Positions 54,808 to 64,000 of a stretch of 64,000 nucleotides of DNA are shown here, piece after piece. The notes under the pieces are model-generated. The model was not told the origin of the DNA. It searched no databases and worked only from the letters and a program-made list of their open reading frames with translations. This stretch comes from Nitratiruptor sp. YY08-10 (GTDB lineage Bacteria; Campylobacterota; Campylobacteria; Campylobacterales; Nitratiruptoraceae): the NCBI RefSeq assembly GCF_016629565.1, contig NZ_AP023057.1, positions 434,001 through 498,000 on the forward strand. The letters run 5' to 3'. Position 1 is the first letter of the stretch; each line of letters opens with the position of its first letter. A program made the position numbers and the translations under genes.

Positions 54808-55187
54808 AATATATCGAATCTGGTTACAAGGCAATTATCTTTTGGATTGGAGTATTTACAATTGCCATAGTACTGTCTGGAGTAACTCTTTTTTTTATGA
54901 ACGGAATTTGGCAATCACACACTTTTGGACACTCCTTACAGATTGTTACGCCCCATCTTTTTTCTATGTCTGTGATGGTGTTTGTGATACTCCATTTTTT
55001 TCTTTTCATGAAAAATAGCGAGACATTTTTGCGATGGAGTATGCTTCTTTTTGGGTTTGCTTTTATTGATCAGATGGCTTTACTACTCAATCAAACAAGT
55101 ATACATCTTCTATTTTCTTTTCTATTCACTCTGCAGTTTGCTGCAGTAAGCGTATATATGCTGATACGGTTGAAGGAAAAAGGATAA
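54804..55187 (+). CDS. Small membrane protein with four helices and histidines
   Basis: A 127-residue membrane protein, unknown family, with four hydrophobic stretches. Histidines are at SHTFGHSL, VTPHLFS and VILHFFLF. ATG 54804 overlaps the previous stop as ATGA; an earlier ATG at 54786 would add six residues. It probably acts as a pair with the preceding membrane protein. The last 62 bp overlap the 3' end of apbE on the other strand. Confidence 0.65.
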   Translation: MKYIESGYKAIIFWIGVFTIAIVLSGVTLFFMNGIWQSHTFGHSLQIVTPHLFSMSVMVFVILHFFLFMKNSETFLRWSMLLFGFAFIDQMALLLNQTSIHLLFSFLFTLQFAAVSVYMLIRLKEKG

Positions 55188-56118
55188 AACCGGTTGGTTT
55201 GGTAATAGAAATTCTGTTGCCATGTTTTATCATCGTACCGTTTTCCAAGATAATAAGATAATCGATGTTTTTAAGAGAATGTGCAAACATCCATGCTTTC
55301 TTTAAAGGCATAACACCGATTGCTGTGGCCATTGCATCTAAAAATGCGTTTTGTCGACTCCCTGCCAATGTAACCGAGGCGATCAATTTTTGTGATCTTC
55401 TACTTTTAGGATCTATGAGGTGATTGTAACGGGTATCCTTGATATAGCGCCTATATGTTCCGCTGGTCGATACTGCAAAATCTTTTGAGTCTGATTGAAT
55501 GATGGCTACAGTTTCAGATACAAAAGGGTTTTGTACTTTAACTTGACACTCTCCGAGACAGCGAATATCGCCACTAAGACCAAAAACTGCTTGTTGAACA
55601 CCCATTTTCTTAAGTCTCGCTGCTGCAAGATCGATAGCGTATCCCTTTCCCATACCACCGAGATCTATCATGATGGCTTTATCCAGGCAAATGCTATTTT
55701 GATCCATATGAATGCCATCAACGCCAAGAGTTGCCTGTTTGAGATCTTTAATTGTTGGGATTTTCTCTTGAGAAGTGCCAAAGCCAAAAAGTTGTTTTGT
55801 TAGCGATCCGATTGTAATATCAAAGTAACCATCGCTTCGTTTGTAGTAGTACAAACTTTTTTCTATGGCATCTTGCACTATTGGATCTGTTTGGATACAG
55901 CGGTGATGGTTGAGTCTGTATACAAGTCCATTTGGGAAAGAGGAGAGGGAAGCTTCTACTTGTTTGAGTGTTTGGAAAAAGATAGATGTTGCAAAAGAGT
56001 ATTTTTGATCAAGAGTGATAAATGCAAAAGTGCCCATGGCTACCTGCTCTCTGTGTATGGGTGCCGAGAAAAGTGACAAAGAGAAAAAAAAGAGCAGCAA
56101 TATGGTTTTTACACGCAT
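55126..56118 (-). CDS. apbE: FAD:protein FMN transferase ApbE
   Basis: ApbE takes FMN from FAD and attaches it to a threonine or serine of periplasmic FMN-binding domains. The 330-residue protein has a signal peptide (MRVKTILLLFFFSLSLFSA, no lipobox Cys), MGTFAFI, IDLGGMGKGYAID, LSGDIR, the TSGTYRRYI loop and DAMATAIGVM. The start is ATG 56118; the longer open frame upstream would read over the promoter and the next gene's start. Its likely target is the FMN-binding protein at 53.8-54.3 kb, which carries the acceptor motif. Confidence 0.92.
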   Translation of the reverse strand: MRVKTILLLFFFSLSLFSAPIHREQVAMGTFAFITLDQKYSFATSIFFQTLKQVEASLSSFPNGLVYRLNHHRCIQTDPIVQDAIEKSLYYYKRSDGYFDITIGSLTKQLFGFGTSQEKIPTIKDLKQATLGVDGIHMDQNSICLDKAIMIDLGGMGKGYAIDLAAARLKKMGVQQAVFGLSGDIRCLGECQVKVQNPFVSETVAIIQSDSKDFAVSTSGTYRRYIKDTRYNHLIDPKSRRSQKLIASVTLAGSRQNAFLDAMATAIGVMPLKKAWMFAHSLKNIDYLIILENGTMIKHGNRISITKPTGFILFPSTVSAYIRLLQQTAE

Positions 56119-56134
56119 TTTCCATACTTTCTTT

Positions 56135-56142
56135 ATTATAAT
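56135..56142. promoter_or_regulatory. Palindromic -10 shared by divergent apbE and the copper oxidase genes
   Basis: ATTATAAT contains TATAAT on both strands (56140-56135 minus, 56137-56142 plus). Only 52 bases separate the two ATGs, so the promoters overlap and polymerase could serve one gene at a time. Confidence 0.5.
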
Positions 56143-56170
56143 GTTTGAAGATACCATAAAAGGATGAACA

Positions 56171-57823
56171 ATGCAACGCAGAGATTTTTTGCGAAGTAGC
56201 GCACTCTTTAGTCTTATCGCTGTTACTCCTGCTCTTGCCAAAAAGGATATCGCAGATCATCAGCCGACACAAGTTCTTGAAGGAGACGAATTTGATTTAC
56301 ATATTAAAAAGACATGGGTACATTTTGGCGACAAGCCTGTTATAGCAACCACTGTGAACGACATGTTGCCGGCTCCTACGCTAAAATGGAAAAAGGGTGA
56401 TATCGTTACGATTCACGTGACTAACCATCTTGATGAGCCCACCTCTTTGCATTGGCACGGTATCATCTTGCCCTATACGATGGATGGAGTACCGGGTGTG
56501 AGTTACCCTGGTATTATGCCAGGAGAGCGCTTTACGTATCGGTTCAAGGTAGAGCAAAACGGTACCTACTGGTATCACTCTCACAGCGGTTTTCAAGAAC
56601 AGACTGGTTTACACGGGGCAATCGTGATTGATGACGATATAGATGCCGATAGAGACTATGTGGTCGGTTTTCACGACTGGAGTGACGAAGATCCAGATTC
56701 CATATATAGAAAGTTAAAACTTCAAAGCGGATACTACAATTTTCAAAAAAGAACCGTTTTCGATTTTGCAAAAGAGGTACAGCAGTTTGGATTTGCAAAA
56801 GCTTTGCAAAGACGAGCAATGTGGAATAAGATGCGTATGGATGATAGAGATCTTGCTGATGTGACTGCCTATACGTATACCTACTGCATCAACGAACATA
56901 CAAACAAAAATCCAGCCTATTTTTTCTTTAAACCTGGTGAAAAGGTTCGTTTGAGACTGATCAACCAATCGGCAATGACCTATTTTGATGTGAGAATTCC
57001 CGGATTGAAAATGAAGGTCGTTGCTGCAGATGGCGTGCCTGTTGAACCGGTTGAGGTGGATGATCTTCGCATCGCGGTGGCTGAAAGTTATGATGTACTG
57101 GTTTGTCCAACGCAAGAAGCCTATACCATATTTGCTCAAAGTATTGATCGGTATGGGTATGTGTATGGAATATTGAGCACTTCACCTCAAAAAAGAGCTC
57201 CTATACCGAAGTTCTATCCCTATGAACCTCTCTCTATGGTGGATATGGGTATGGCTATGGATGGGATGAAAATGAATCGTATGAAGAAAAAAATGGCTCA
57301 TGAAACAAAGATTCCAAAGACCCCTTTGCCTATGAAAAAGGGAATTGCTTGGACGATGGAAGCAAAGGGCGCTATGTATAGACTTGATGATCCGGGAGTT
57401 GGACTGAGAAGCGTTCAAAGAAAAGTTTTAACGTATGCTGATCTTCATACGCCAAATCTCGAAAACAGATTTCCTGATCGTGAGATCGAATTGCACTTAA
57501 CGGGCAATATGGAGCGCTATATTTGGGCAATAAACGGGATTCCTTACTACGAATCAAAACCTTTGCAGTTTCGTTACGGCGAAAGACTGCGAATAACGTT
57601 TATCAATGATACTATGATGAATCATCCGATGCATCTTCATGGTATGTGGAGTGATATCGAAATAGCAGATGGAAAAATTTTGCGAAAACATACCGTCAAT
57701 GTGCAGCCGGGCAGTAAACTGAGTATGCGAGTCAATGTGGATGCCACAGGACGATGGGTTTTTCACTGCCATCTTCTGTATCACATGGGTGGGATGTTTC
57801 GAGAAGTAAAGGTGCTGTCATGA
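56171..57823 (+). CDS. copA: Multicopper oxidase, CopA type, Tat-exported
   Basis: A 550-residue periplasmic multicopper oxidase. The N terminus has a Tat motif (RRDFLR). Copper ligands are LHWHGI, YHSHSG, HPMHLHG and the final FHCHLLYHMGGM, with the type-1 cysteine. A methionine-rich stretch at about 355-380 (MGMAMDGMKMNRMKKKM) is a likely soft-metal binding loop. Such enzymes oxidise Cu(I), and some also Fe(II). It is followed by copB with an ATGA overlap, which favours a copper role; the Fur-linked neighbours keep iron oxidation open. AAAGGA precedes the ATG. Confidence 0.9.
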   Translation: MQRRDFLRSSALFSLIAVTPALAKKDIADHQPTQVLEGDEFDLHIKKTWVHFGDKPVIATTVNDMLPAPTLKWKKGDIVTIHVTNHLDEPTSLHWHGIILPYTMDGVPGVSYPGIMPGERFTYRFKVEQNGTYWYHSHSGFQEQTGLHGAIVIDDDIDADRDYVVGFHDWSDEDPDSIYRKLKLQSGYYNFQKRTVFDFAKEVQQFGFAKALQRRAMWNKMRMDDRDLADVTAYTYTYCINEHTNKNPAYFFFKPGEKVRLRLINQSAMTYFDVRIPGLKMKVVAADGVPVEPVEVDDLRIAVAESYDVLVCPTQEAYTIFAQSIDRYGYVYGILSTSPQKRAPIPKFYPYEPLSMVDMGMAMDGMKMNRMKKKMAHETKIPKTPLPMKKGIAWTMEAKGAMYRLDDPGVGLRSVQRKVLTYADLHTPNLENRFPDREIELHLTGNMERYIWAINGIPYYESKPLQFRYGERLRITFINDTMMNHPMHLHGMWSDIEIADGKILRKHTVNVQPGSKLSMRVNVDATGRWVFHCHLLYHMGGMFREVKVLS

Positions 57824-58461
57824 AAAAGTTTGTTGTATTATTGTTGGTGGTTACATTCATGTTTGCTGGAGGCGGAGATATCTTTCGGTATCAGATGTTA
57901 GTCGATCAGTTTGAAGCCTCATCACAAGGCAAACCTTCTTGGGATGCCAGTTTTTTTATGGGGTATGATGCGAATAAAATCTATCTGTATAGCGAGGGAG
58001 ATAGCCAAGAGCAGGAAAACGAGATCGTCTTTTCCCATACTATTACTCCATTTTTCGATCTACAAATTGGAATGGAACACGATACGAAAGACAAAGGAGC
58101 CACTTTTGGTGAAATTACCCTTATGGGGCTGGCTCCTTACTTTATTGAGACGAGAACAAAACTGCTTTTTGGCGAAGGAGGTGTGGGAATTGATTTTGAT
58201 TTTGAATATGAAACGCTCTTTACACAAAGGCTCATTTTAAATTCAAGAGTTGAGAGTAGAATCTTTAGCAAAGACATTGAAAAAGCTGGCATTTTTCAAG
58301 GACTCAATGACATAACCGTTGGTTTTCGATTGCGTTATGAAATACAAAGAGAGTTTGCTCCCTATATTGGATATTCTATTACCAGAAATTTTGGTGGTTT
58401 GAAAAGAGAAGAGGGCCAAGTGAAAGATCGATTTGTTGTAGGCATTCGGTTTTGGTTTTAG
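57820..58461 (+). CDS. copB: Copper resistance outer-membrane protein CopB family
   Basis: A 213-residue protein with a signal peptide (MKKFVVLLLVVTFMFA) and the CopB/PcoB barrel: YDANKIYLYSEGD, GMEHD, LAPYFIETR and the late IGYSITRNFGG, with a C-terminal aromatic residue. The Met/His-rich N-terminal extension of the Pseudomonas form is absent. ATG 57820 overlaps the copA stop as ATGA. With CopA it should handle copper in the outer envelope. Confidence 0.85.
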   Translation: MKKFVVLLLVVTFMFAGGGDIFRYQMLVDQFEASSQGKPSWDASFFMGYDANKIYLYSEGDSQEQENEIVFSHTITPFFDLQIGMEHDTKDKGATFGEITLMGLAPYFIETRTKLLFGEGGVGIDFDFEYETLFTQRLILNSRVESRIFSKDIEKAGIFQGLNDITVGFRLRYEIQREFAPYIGYSITRNFGGLKREEGQVKDRFVVGIRFWF

Positions 58462-58467
58462 GAGGTT

Positions 58468-58978
58468 ATGGTGAAAAAGGTTTTTATGCTTTCTACAATT
58501 GTATGTTTTTTGATGGCATTGGAGATAGGAACGATTCCTAAACGTGTTATACTGGAAAAAGATAAAGGCGGTAAAATTGATGGAAGTGTTTTTGATACGG
58601 CTTCGATAAAAGGGAAAGTCTACTTGATTATATATTCGGATCCTGATAAGAGGAATCTGAATGAACCCTTTTTTGAAAAGGTAAAAGCAAAAAACTTCGA
58701 TAGGAACAGGTATGTCTCCATTGCTATCATAAATATGGCTGCGACCTGGATTCCTAATTTTTTATTGAATGCCATATTGAAAACAAAACAGAAAAAGTAT
58801 CCATATACCATATATGTCAAGGACAACAAAAAAGTTTTGGTTCATGCATGGCACCTGCCGGATAACGATCAAGTGGTGATAATTTTTGATCAAAATGGAA
58901 GGGTTCGATATATCGAGCATGGGAAATTGTCACAACAAGAGCAAGAGAGGGCCTTACATATTTTAGAGGAGCTTATCA

Positions 58979-58992
<14 letters not shown>
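58468..58992 (+). CDS. YtfJ-like thioredoxin-fold periplasmic protein
   Basis: A 174-residue protein with a signal peptide (LSTIVCFLMA) and a YtfJ/HI0045-like thioredoxin fold. Segments such as GKVYLIIYSDPD and IFDQNGRVRYIEHG fit, but no CxxC active site is present, so it is not a classical disulfide enzyme. GGAGGTT precedes ATG 58468. It follows copB by six bases and may serve the copper system, perhaps as a binding or stability factor. The function of the family is unknown. Confidence 0.7.
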
Positions 58993-61353
<2,361 letters not shown>

Positions 61354-61364
61354 TCACCCCCTTC

Positions 61365-61634
61365 TTATTTCAAAATTCCTAAAATATCATCTGTTTGTAA
61401 AATCAGATACTCTTTGCCTTCAAGCGTGATTTCTGTTCCGCTGTATTTCGCAAAAACAACTCTATCACTAACTTTGATGTGTCCCTCTTCTTCAACTTCA
61501 GGACCTATTGCCAAAACATTTCCCTCAAGTGGCTTTTCTTTTGCATTATCAGGAATAATGATTCCAGATGGTGTCTTTTCAGGCTCATCTACTCTCTCTA
61601 CTAAAACTCTGTTTCCAAGTGGTTGGAAATTCAT
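61365..61634 (-). CDS. groES: Co-chaperonin GroES (Hsp10)
   Basis: An 89-residue GroES subunit. It opens [22 protein letters not shown]-style (conserved N-terminal strand), has the mobile loop and the [14 protein letters not shown] segment, and ends LGILK. AAAGGAGG is six bases before the ATG at 61634. The 202-bp gap upstream, shared with the AsmA-like gene, has two inverted repeats and no perfect CIRCE element. Confidence 0.97.
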   Translation of the reverse strand: MNFQPLGNRVLVERVDEPEKTPSGIIIPDNAKEKPLEGNVLAIGPEVEEEGHIKVSDRVVFAKYSGTEITLEGKEYLILQTDDILGILK

Positions 61635-61708
61635 TGCGGCCTCCTTTATTAAGTTTTTATCACTTACTATTTTTTAGTGCCAAAATTTTACATATAAAAT
61701 ACTTAAAT

Positions 61709-61727
61709 ATAGCTTAAACTAAGCTAT
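61709..61727. promoter_or_regulatory. 8-3-8 inverted repeat in the groES/AsmA-like gap
   Basis: ATAGCTTA-AAC-TAAGCTAT is a perfect inverted repeat of 8-bp arms around three bases, 75-93 bp upstream of groES. It could be an operator for a heat-shock regulator or a small hairpin. It is not CIRCE. Confidence 0.4.
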
Positions 61728-61751
61728 TGATATCATTAAATCTATATCAAT
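61726..61751. promoter_or_regulatory. 8-10-8 inverted repeat next to the first
   Basis: ATTGATAT and ATATCAAT are perfect inverted arms with ten bases between them (61726-61733 and 61744-61751). The spacing is CIRCE-like, but the sequence is different. It shares two bases with the neighbouring repeat. Confidence 0.4.
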
Positions 61752-61804
61752 ATGACTAAAATTTTTTATAATTGTAATATAAAAAAACAGGTTTTGATTT
61801 ACGA

Positions 61805-61810
61805 TATAAT
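61805..61810 (+). promoter_or_regulatory. Predicted -10 element of the AsmA-like gene
   Basis: TATAAT 26 bases before the ATG at 61837, with AAGGAG at 61825-61830. A second TATAAT is at 61767-61772 and could give a longer leader. Confidence 0.6.
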
Positions 61811-61836
61811 GTATAGCTATTACGAAGGAGACGGAG

Positions 61837-63318
61837 ATGAAAAAGGTAGTACTGGTTTTATTAGTTCTTTTAGTTGTAGTTGGAGGGGGCATCTATTGGT
61901 TGCTTTTTACGAAAAGCGGAAACCGGTTTTTGCAACCGAAAGTAGAAAATTACCTCAATCAAAAGCTTCCGGTACAAGTTGTTTTGCAGAAATTTCAAAT
62001 TGCTCCGATGGATATAGTAGTACAAATAGGAAAATCTTCAATCATAGCAAAAGGAAATGTCAATCCTTTCCAAAGAAGCTTCGATATCAAATATAAGATA
62101 AAAATCGTTGATTTGGCAGCTTTGCAGCCATTGCATCATCAAAAGATACGGGGAGCATTGAATACTTCTGGAACAGTTCAGGGAAATATAGACAATTTTA
62201 TGATCAAAGGAAAAAGCGATATAGCGAAAAGTGCAACGAATTATCAAATAACCATAAAAGAGTTAGAACCTAAAGCTCTTCAAGCCGTTATACAACATGC
62301 CGATTTGGCAAAGTTGCAATACATGGTATATCAGCCTGTACGTACTTATGGGAAACTGACAAGCGATATAAAGCTTGAGAGCCTCGAATCAGATAATCTT
62401 AAGGGTGTCATAGTTTCACATATATCGCAAGGAAGAGTCAATGAACAAGCGATCGAAAAAGAGTTTGGTATCAAAAATGCAAAAATTGTTTATAGTATTG
62501 ATCAAAAAAGTGTATTGCAAGGGCAGACAATTGTCTCGGACATCCTATTTGATTCCAATATAGCAACAGCAAAAATGGATTCAATTATATATAACGTAAA
62601 AGAAGATTCACTTACTATCCCATATATTGTCAATATCCCAAATCTCTCTAAACTCTATTTTGTAACAAATCAAAAAATGCGCGGGAAAATTAAAGTAACC
62701 GGTAAAGTACAAAAAGCAAAAGATTTCATTGTGACAGCTCATTCAAAAACACTTGGAGGCAGGGTGGATGCCGTTTTGAAGAATACGAAATTGGATGTAA
62801 AACTCAAAAATATCCAAGTAACGGCTTTAACATATATGCTTTATTATCCGAAAGTGTTCGATTCTGTAATGGAAGCAGATGTGCACTATGACATTGCTGC
62901 ACAAAAAGGAAAACTTTTAGCCCAAGCGTATGATGGGAGAATTTTGCCAAACCAAATGACATTTTTGCTCCAGCAAATAGCAAAATTTGATATTACAAGG
63001 GAAGTGTATAAAGTGACAACGATAAAGAGTGACATCAACAAAAAAAGAATTATTTCAAATCTTGATATGCAGAGTCGATTGACACATATCAGTTCAAAAA
63101 ACGCTCTTGTGGATTTGGAAAAAGAGTTTGTTGATGCTAAATTGAGAGTAGAAATCAAGAAAAAACCTGTTTTTGTTACAATCAAAGGCAAGCTCAAATC
63201 ACCTAAAGTTTCCATTGATGCAAAAGCGCTATTGAAAGAACAAGTAAAACAGAAATTGGAAAAGAGATTGAAAAATAAAATTCCTATAGGTGCGAAAAGT
63301 TTGCTAAATTTATTTTAA
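61837..63318 (+). CDS. AsmA-like envelope protein
   Basis: A 493-residue protein with one N-terminal membrane helix (about 4-24) and a long beta-rich periplasmic part. Strands such as GTVQGNIDNFMIKGKSD, GKLTSDIKLES and MRGKIKVTGKV form the repeating pattern of AsmA/TamB-type proteins, which help move phospholipid or keep the outer membrane intact. The C terminus is basic and helical (KEQVKQKLEKRLKNK). Family recognition is by overall pattern and not by a single motif. Confidence 0.65.
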   Translation: MKKVVLVLLVLLVVVGGGIYWLLFTKSGNRFLQPKVENYLNQKLPVQVVLQKFQIAPMDIVVQIGKSSIIAKGNVNPFQRSFDIKYKIKIVDLAALQPLHHQKIRGALNTSGTVQGNIDNFMIKGKSDIAKSATNYQITIKELEPKALQAVIQHADLAKLQYMVYQPVRTYGKLTSDIKLESLESDNLKGVIVSHISQGRVNEQAIEKEFGIKNAKIVYSIDQKSVLQGQTIVSDILFDSNIATAKMDSIIYNVKEDSLTIPYIVNIPNLSKLYFVTNQKMRGKIKVTGKVQKAKDFIVTAHSKTLGGRVDAVLKNTKLDVKLKNIQVTALTYMLYYPKVFDSVMEADVHYDIAAQKGKLLAQAYDGRILPNQMTFLLQQIAKFDITREVYKVTTIKSDINKKRIISNLDMQSRLTHISSKNALVDLEKEFVDAKLRVEIKKKPVFVTIKGKLKSPKVSIDAKALLKEQVKQKLEKRLKNKIPIGAKSLLNLF

Positions 63319-63329
63319 TTTAATTTTTT

Positions 63330-63335
63330 TATAAT
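63330..63335 (+). promoter_or_regulatory. Predicted -10 element of the response regulator gene
   Basis: TATAAT after a T-run 12 bases past the AsmA-like stop; the response regulator ATG is at 63388. No strong Shine-Dalgarno precedes it. Confidence 0.5.
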
Positions 63336-63387
63336 CTATCTATATGTACTATTGAATACAAAAAAATTATACATGTAAAAGCAGCTT

Positions 63388-64000
63388 ATGAAAAAACGAA
63401 TTTTGATAGTGGAAGATGAAAGCCTCGTTGCTTTTGAAATCCAAAGTGCGCTAGAACAGGTCGGTTTTGATTGTACAGCGATAACAGACGATGCGAATGA
63501 TGCTATTGAGGCTGTGCGAAAAAGCAGGCCGGATGTGATTATTATGGATATCTATCTTGCAAATGGTACGAATGGTATCGATGCATGCAGGATGTTAAAG
63601 AAAGAGTTTGATATACCTATAATTTTTCTAACAGCCTATTCGGATCAAACAACGCTTCGCGAAGCACTTGATTGTCAACCTGACGGATATTTGATCAAAC
63701 CTTTTCGAAGACCCGAACTCTATGCAGCTATCAATCTTGCTTTAGGTAAAAATCGTTTTGATAATACTATATTGGAGTTGTGTAAAGGCGTACAGTATGA
63801 TAAAAACAGATCGGTGCTGAAAAAAGAGGATCAAGAAATAGCGTTGACAAAAAAAGAGAGAGAGTTGCTTCATCTGCTTCTTCAAAACAGAGGAAAACTT
63901 GTTTCCTTTGAAAGAATCGAATATGAACTGTGGCCCCAGAAACCCGTAAGTGAAACGACACGTAGAACGCTCATACATAGACTTCGCTCAAAACTCTCAA
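63388..64000 (+). CDS. OmpR-family response regulator (runs off window end)
   Basis: An open frame of 204 codons with no stop before the window ends. The N-terminal receiver is normal: acidic pocket in VEDES, phospho-acceptor Asp in IIMDIYL (about residue 54), FLTAYSD with the Thr, and the LIKPF lysine. After a linker the C-terminal part is a winged helix with ALTKKERELLHLLL and RTLIHRLRSKL. It has its own promoter region after the AsmA-like gene. The partner kinase may lie just outside the window. The target genes are unknown. Confidence 0.88.
   Translation, partial: MKKRILIVEDESLVAFEIQSALEQVGFDCTAITDDANDAIEAVRKSRPDVIIMDIYLANGTNGIDACRMLKKEFDIPIIFLTAYSDQTTLREALDCQPDGYLIKPFRRPELYAAINLALGKNRFDNTILELCKGVQYDKNRSVLKKEDQEIALTKKERELLHLLLQNRGKLVSFERIEYELWPQKPVSETTRRTLIHRLRSKLS

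Noticed and set aside
61635-61680. CACT ... AGTG near groES as a CIRCE element
   Set aside because: Only four bases per arm match and the surrounding sequence does not fit TTAGCACTC-N9-GAGTGCTAA.

Overview
The window is a gene-dense stretch of a Campylobacterota (epsilonproteobacterial) chromosome, most like a nitrate-respiring chemolithotroph of the Nitratiruptor/Sulfurimonas kind. The reasons are: gene orders I recall from Campylobacter and Helicobacter (M23 peptidase-lpxC-tsaB-like-thrB-ylxR-infB-rbfA-rimP; sppA-mqnF-aroQ-pepQ-folK-flhG; gyrA next to a small protein and an NtrC-like protein); an aminofutalosine deaminase of the futalosine menaquinone route; AT-rich promoters with a strong TATAAT -10 element and a weak -35; and very tight, often overlapping genes. 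Species cannot be fixed from the sequence alone. No CRISPR, IS element, prophage or rRNA was seen. One tRNA (Asn) is present, and no gene-free gap exceeds about 235 bp.

Layout. 1-4.4 kb: start of plsY, then a coupled nadA-nadC-nrnA-M23 operon. 4.4-16.7 kb: lpxC, a short TsaB-like protein, thrB, then a translation block (ylxR, infB, rbfA, rimP) running into ribD, ubiE, a large NIT-PAS-GGDEF-EAL protein, xseA and a gamma-glutamylcyclotransferase-like gene. 16.7-26 kb: sppA and mqnF (minus strand), then aroQ, pepQ, folK, flhG-like, mnmA, prs, lepA and a ComF-like gene. 26-33.5 kb (minus): an orphan 107-aa protein, a periplasmic metallo-beta-lactamase-fold hydrolase, tRNA-Asn, a radical SAM gene with hemE, yqhA, asd and gyrA. 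33.6-34.6 kb: a 74-aa protein and a degenerate NtrC-type protein.

34.6-45.8 kb is a nitrogen-assimilation block. On the minus strand are a NarK-type transporter, a PP2C phosphatase/Ser-Thr kinase fusion, a DmsB-DmsC-like fusion, the assimilatory nitrate reductase NasA, a siroheme nitrite reductase and a PAS protein. Divergent to it are amtB and the PII gene. Together they import nitrate and ammonium, reduce nitrate to ammonium and report nitrogen status.

45.8-52.4 kb (minus) is the most novel part: seven coupled genes encoding a PqqD-like protein, an ATP-grasp ligase, a PLP decarboxylase, a urea-transporter/M23-peptidase fusion, a periplasmic TPR protein, an OmpR-type winged-helix regulator with a degenerate receiver, and an outer-membrane beta-barrel. 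It looks like a self-regulated pathway that makes or modifies an amino-acid-derived product at the cell envelope.

52.5-59.7 kb is a metal/redox block. A Fur-box-like promoter drives a porin, an FMN-binding protein and two small membrane proteins with candidate haem histidines. ApbE, which would attach the FMN, faces them, and a CopA-type multicopper oxidase, CopB, a YtfJ-like protein and a glycerophosphodiesterase diverge from apbE. 59.7-64 kb: groEL/groES (minus), an AsmA-like protein and the start of an OmpR-type response regulator that runs off the end.
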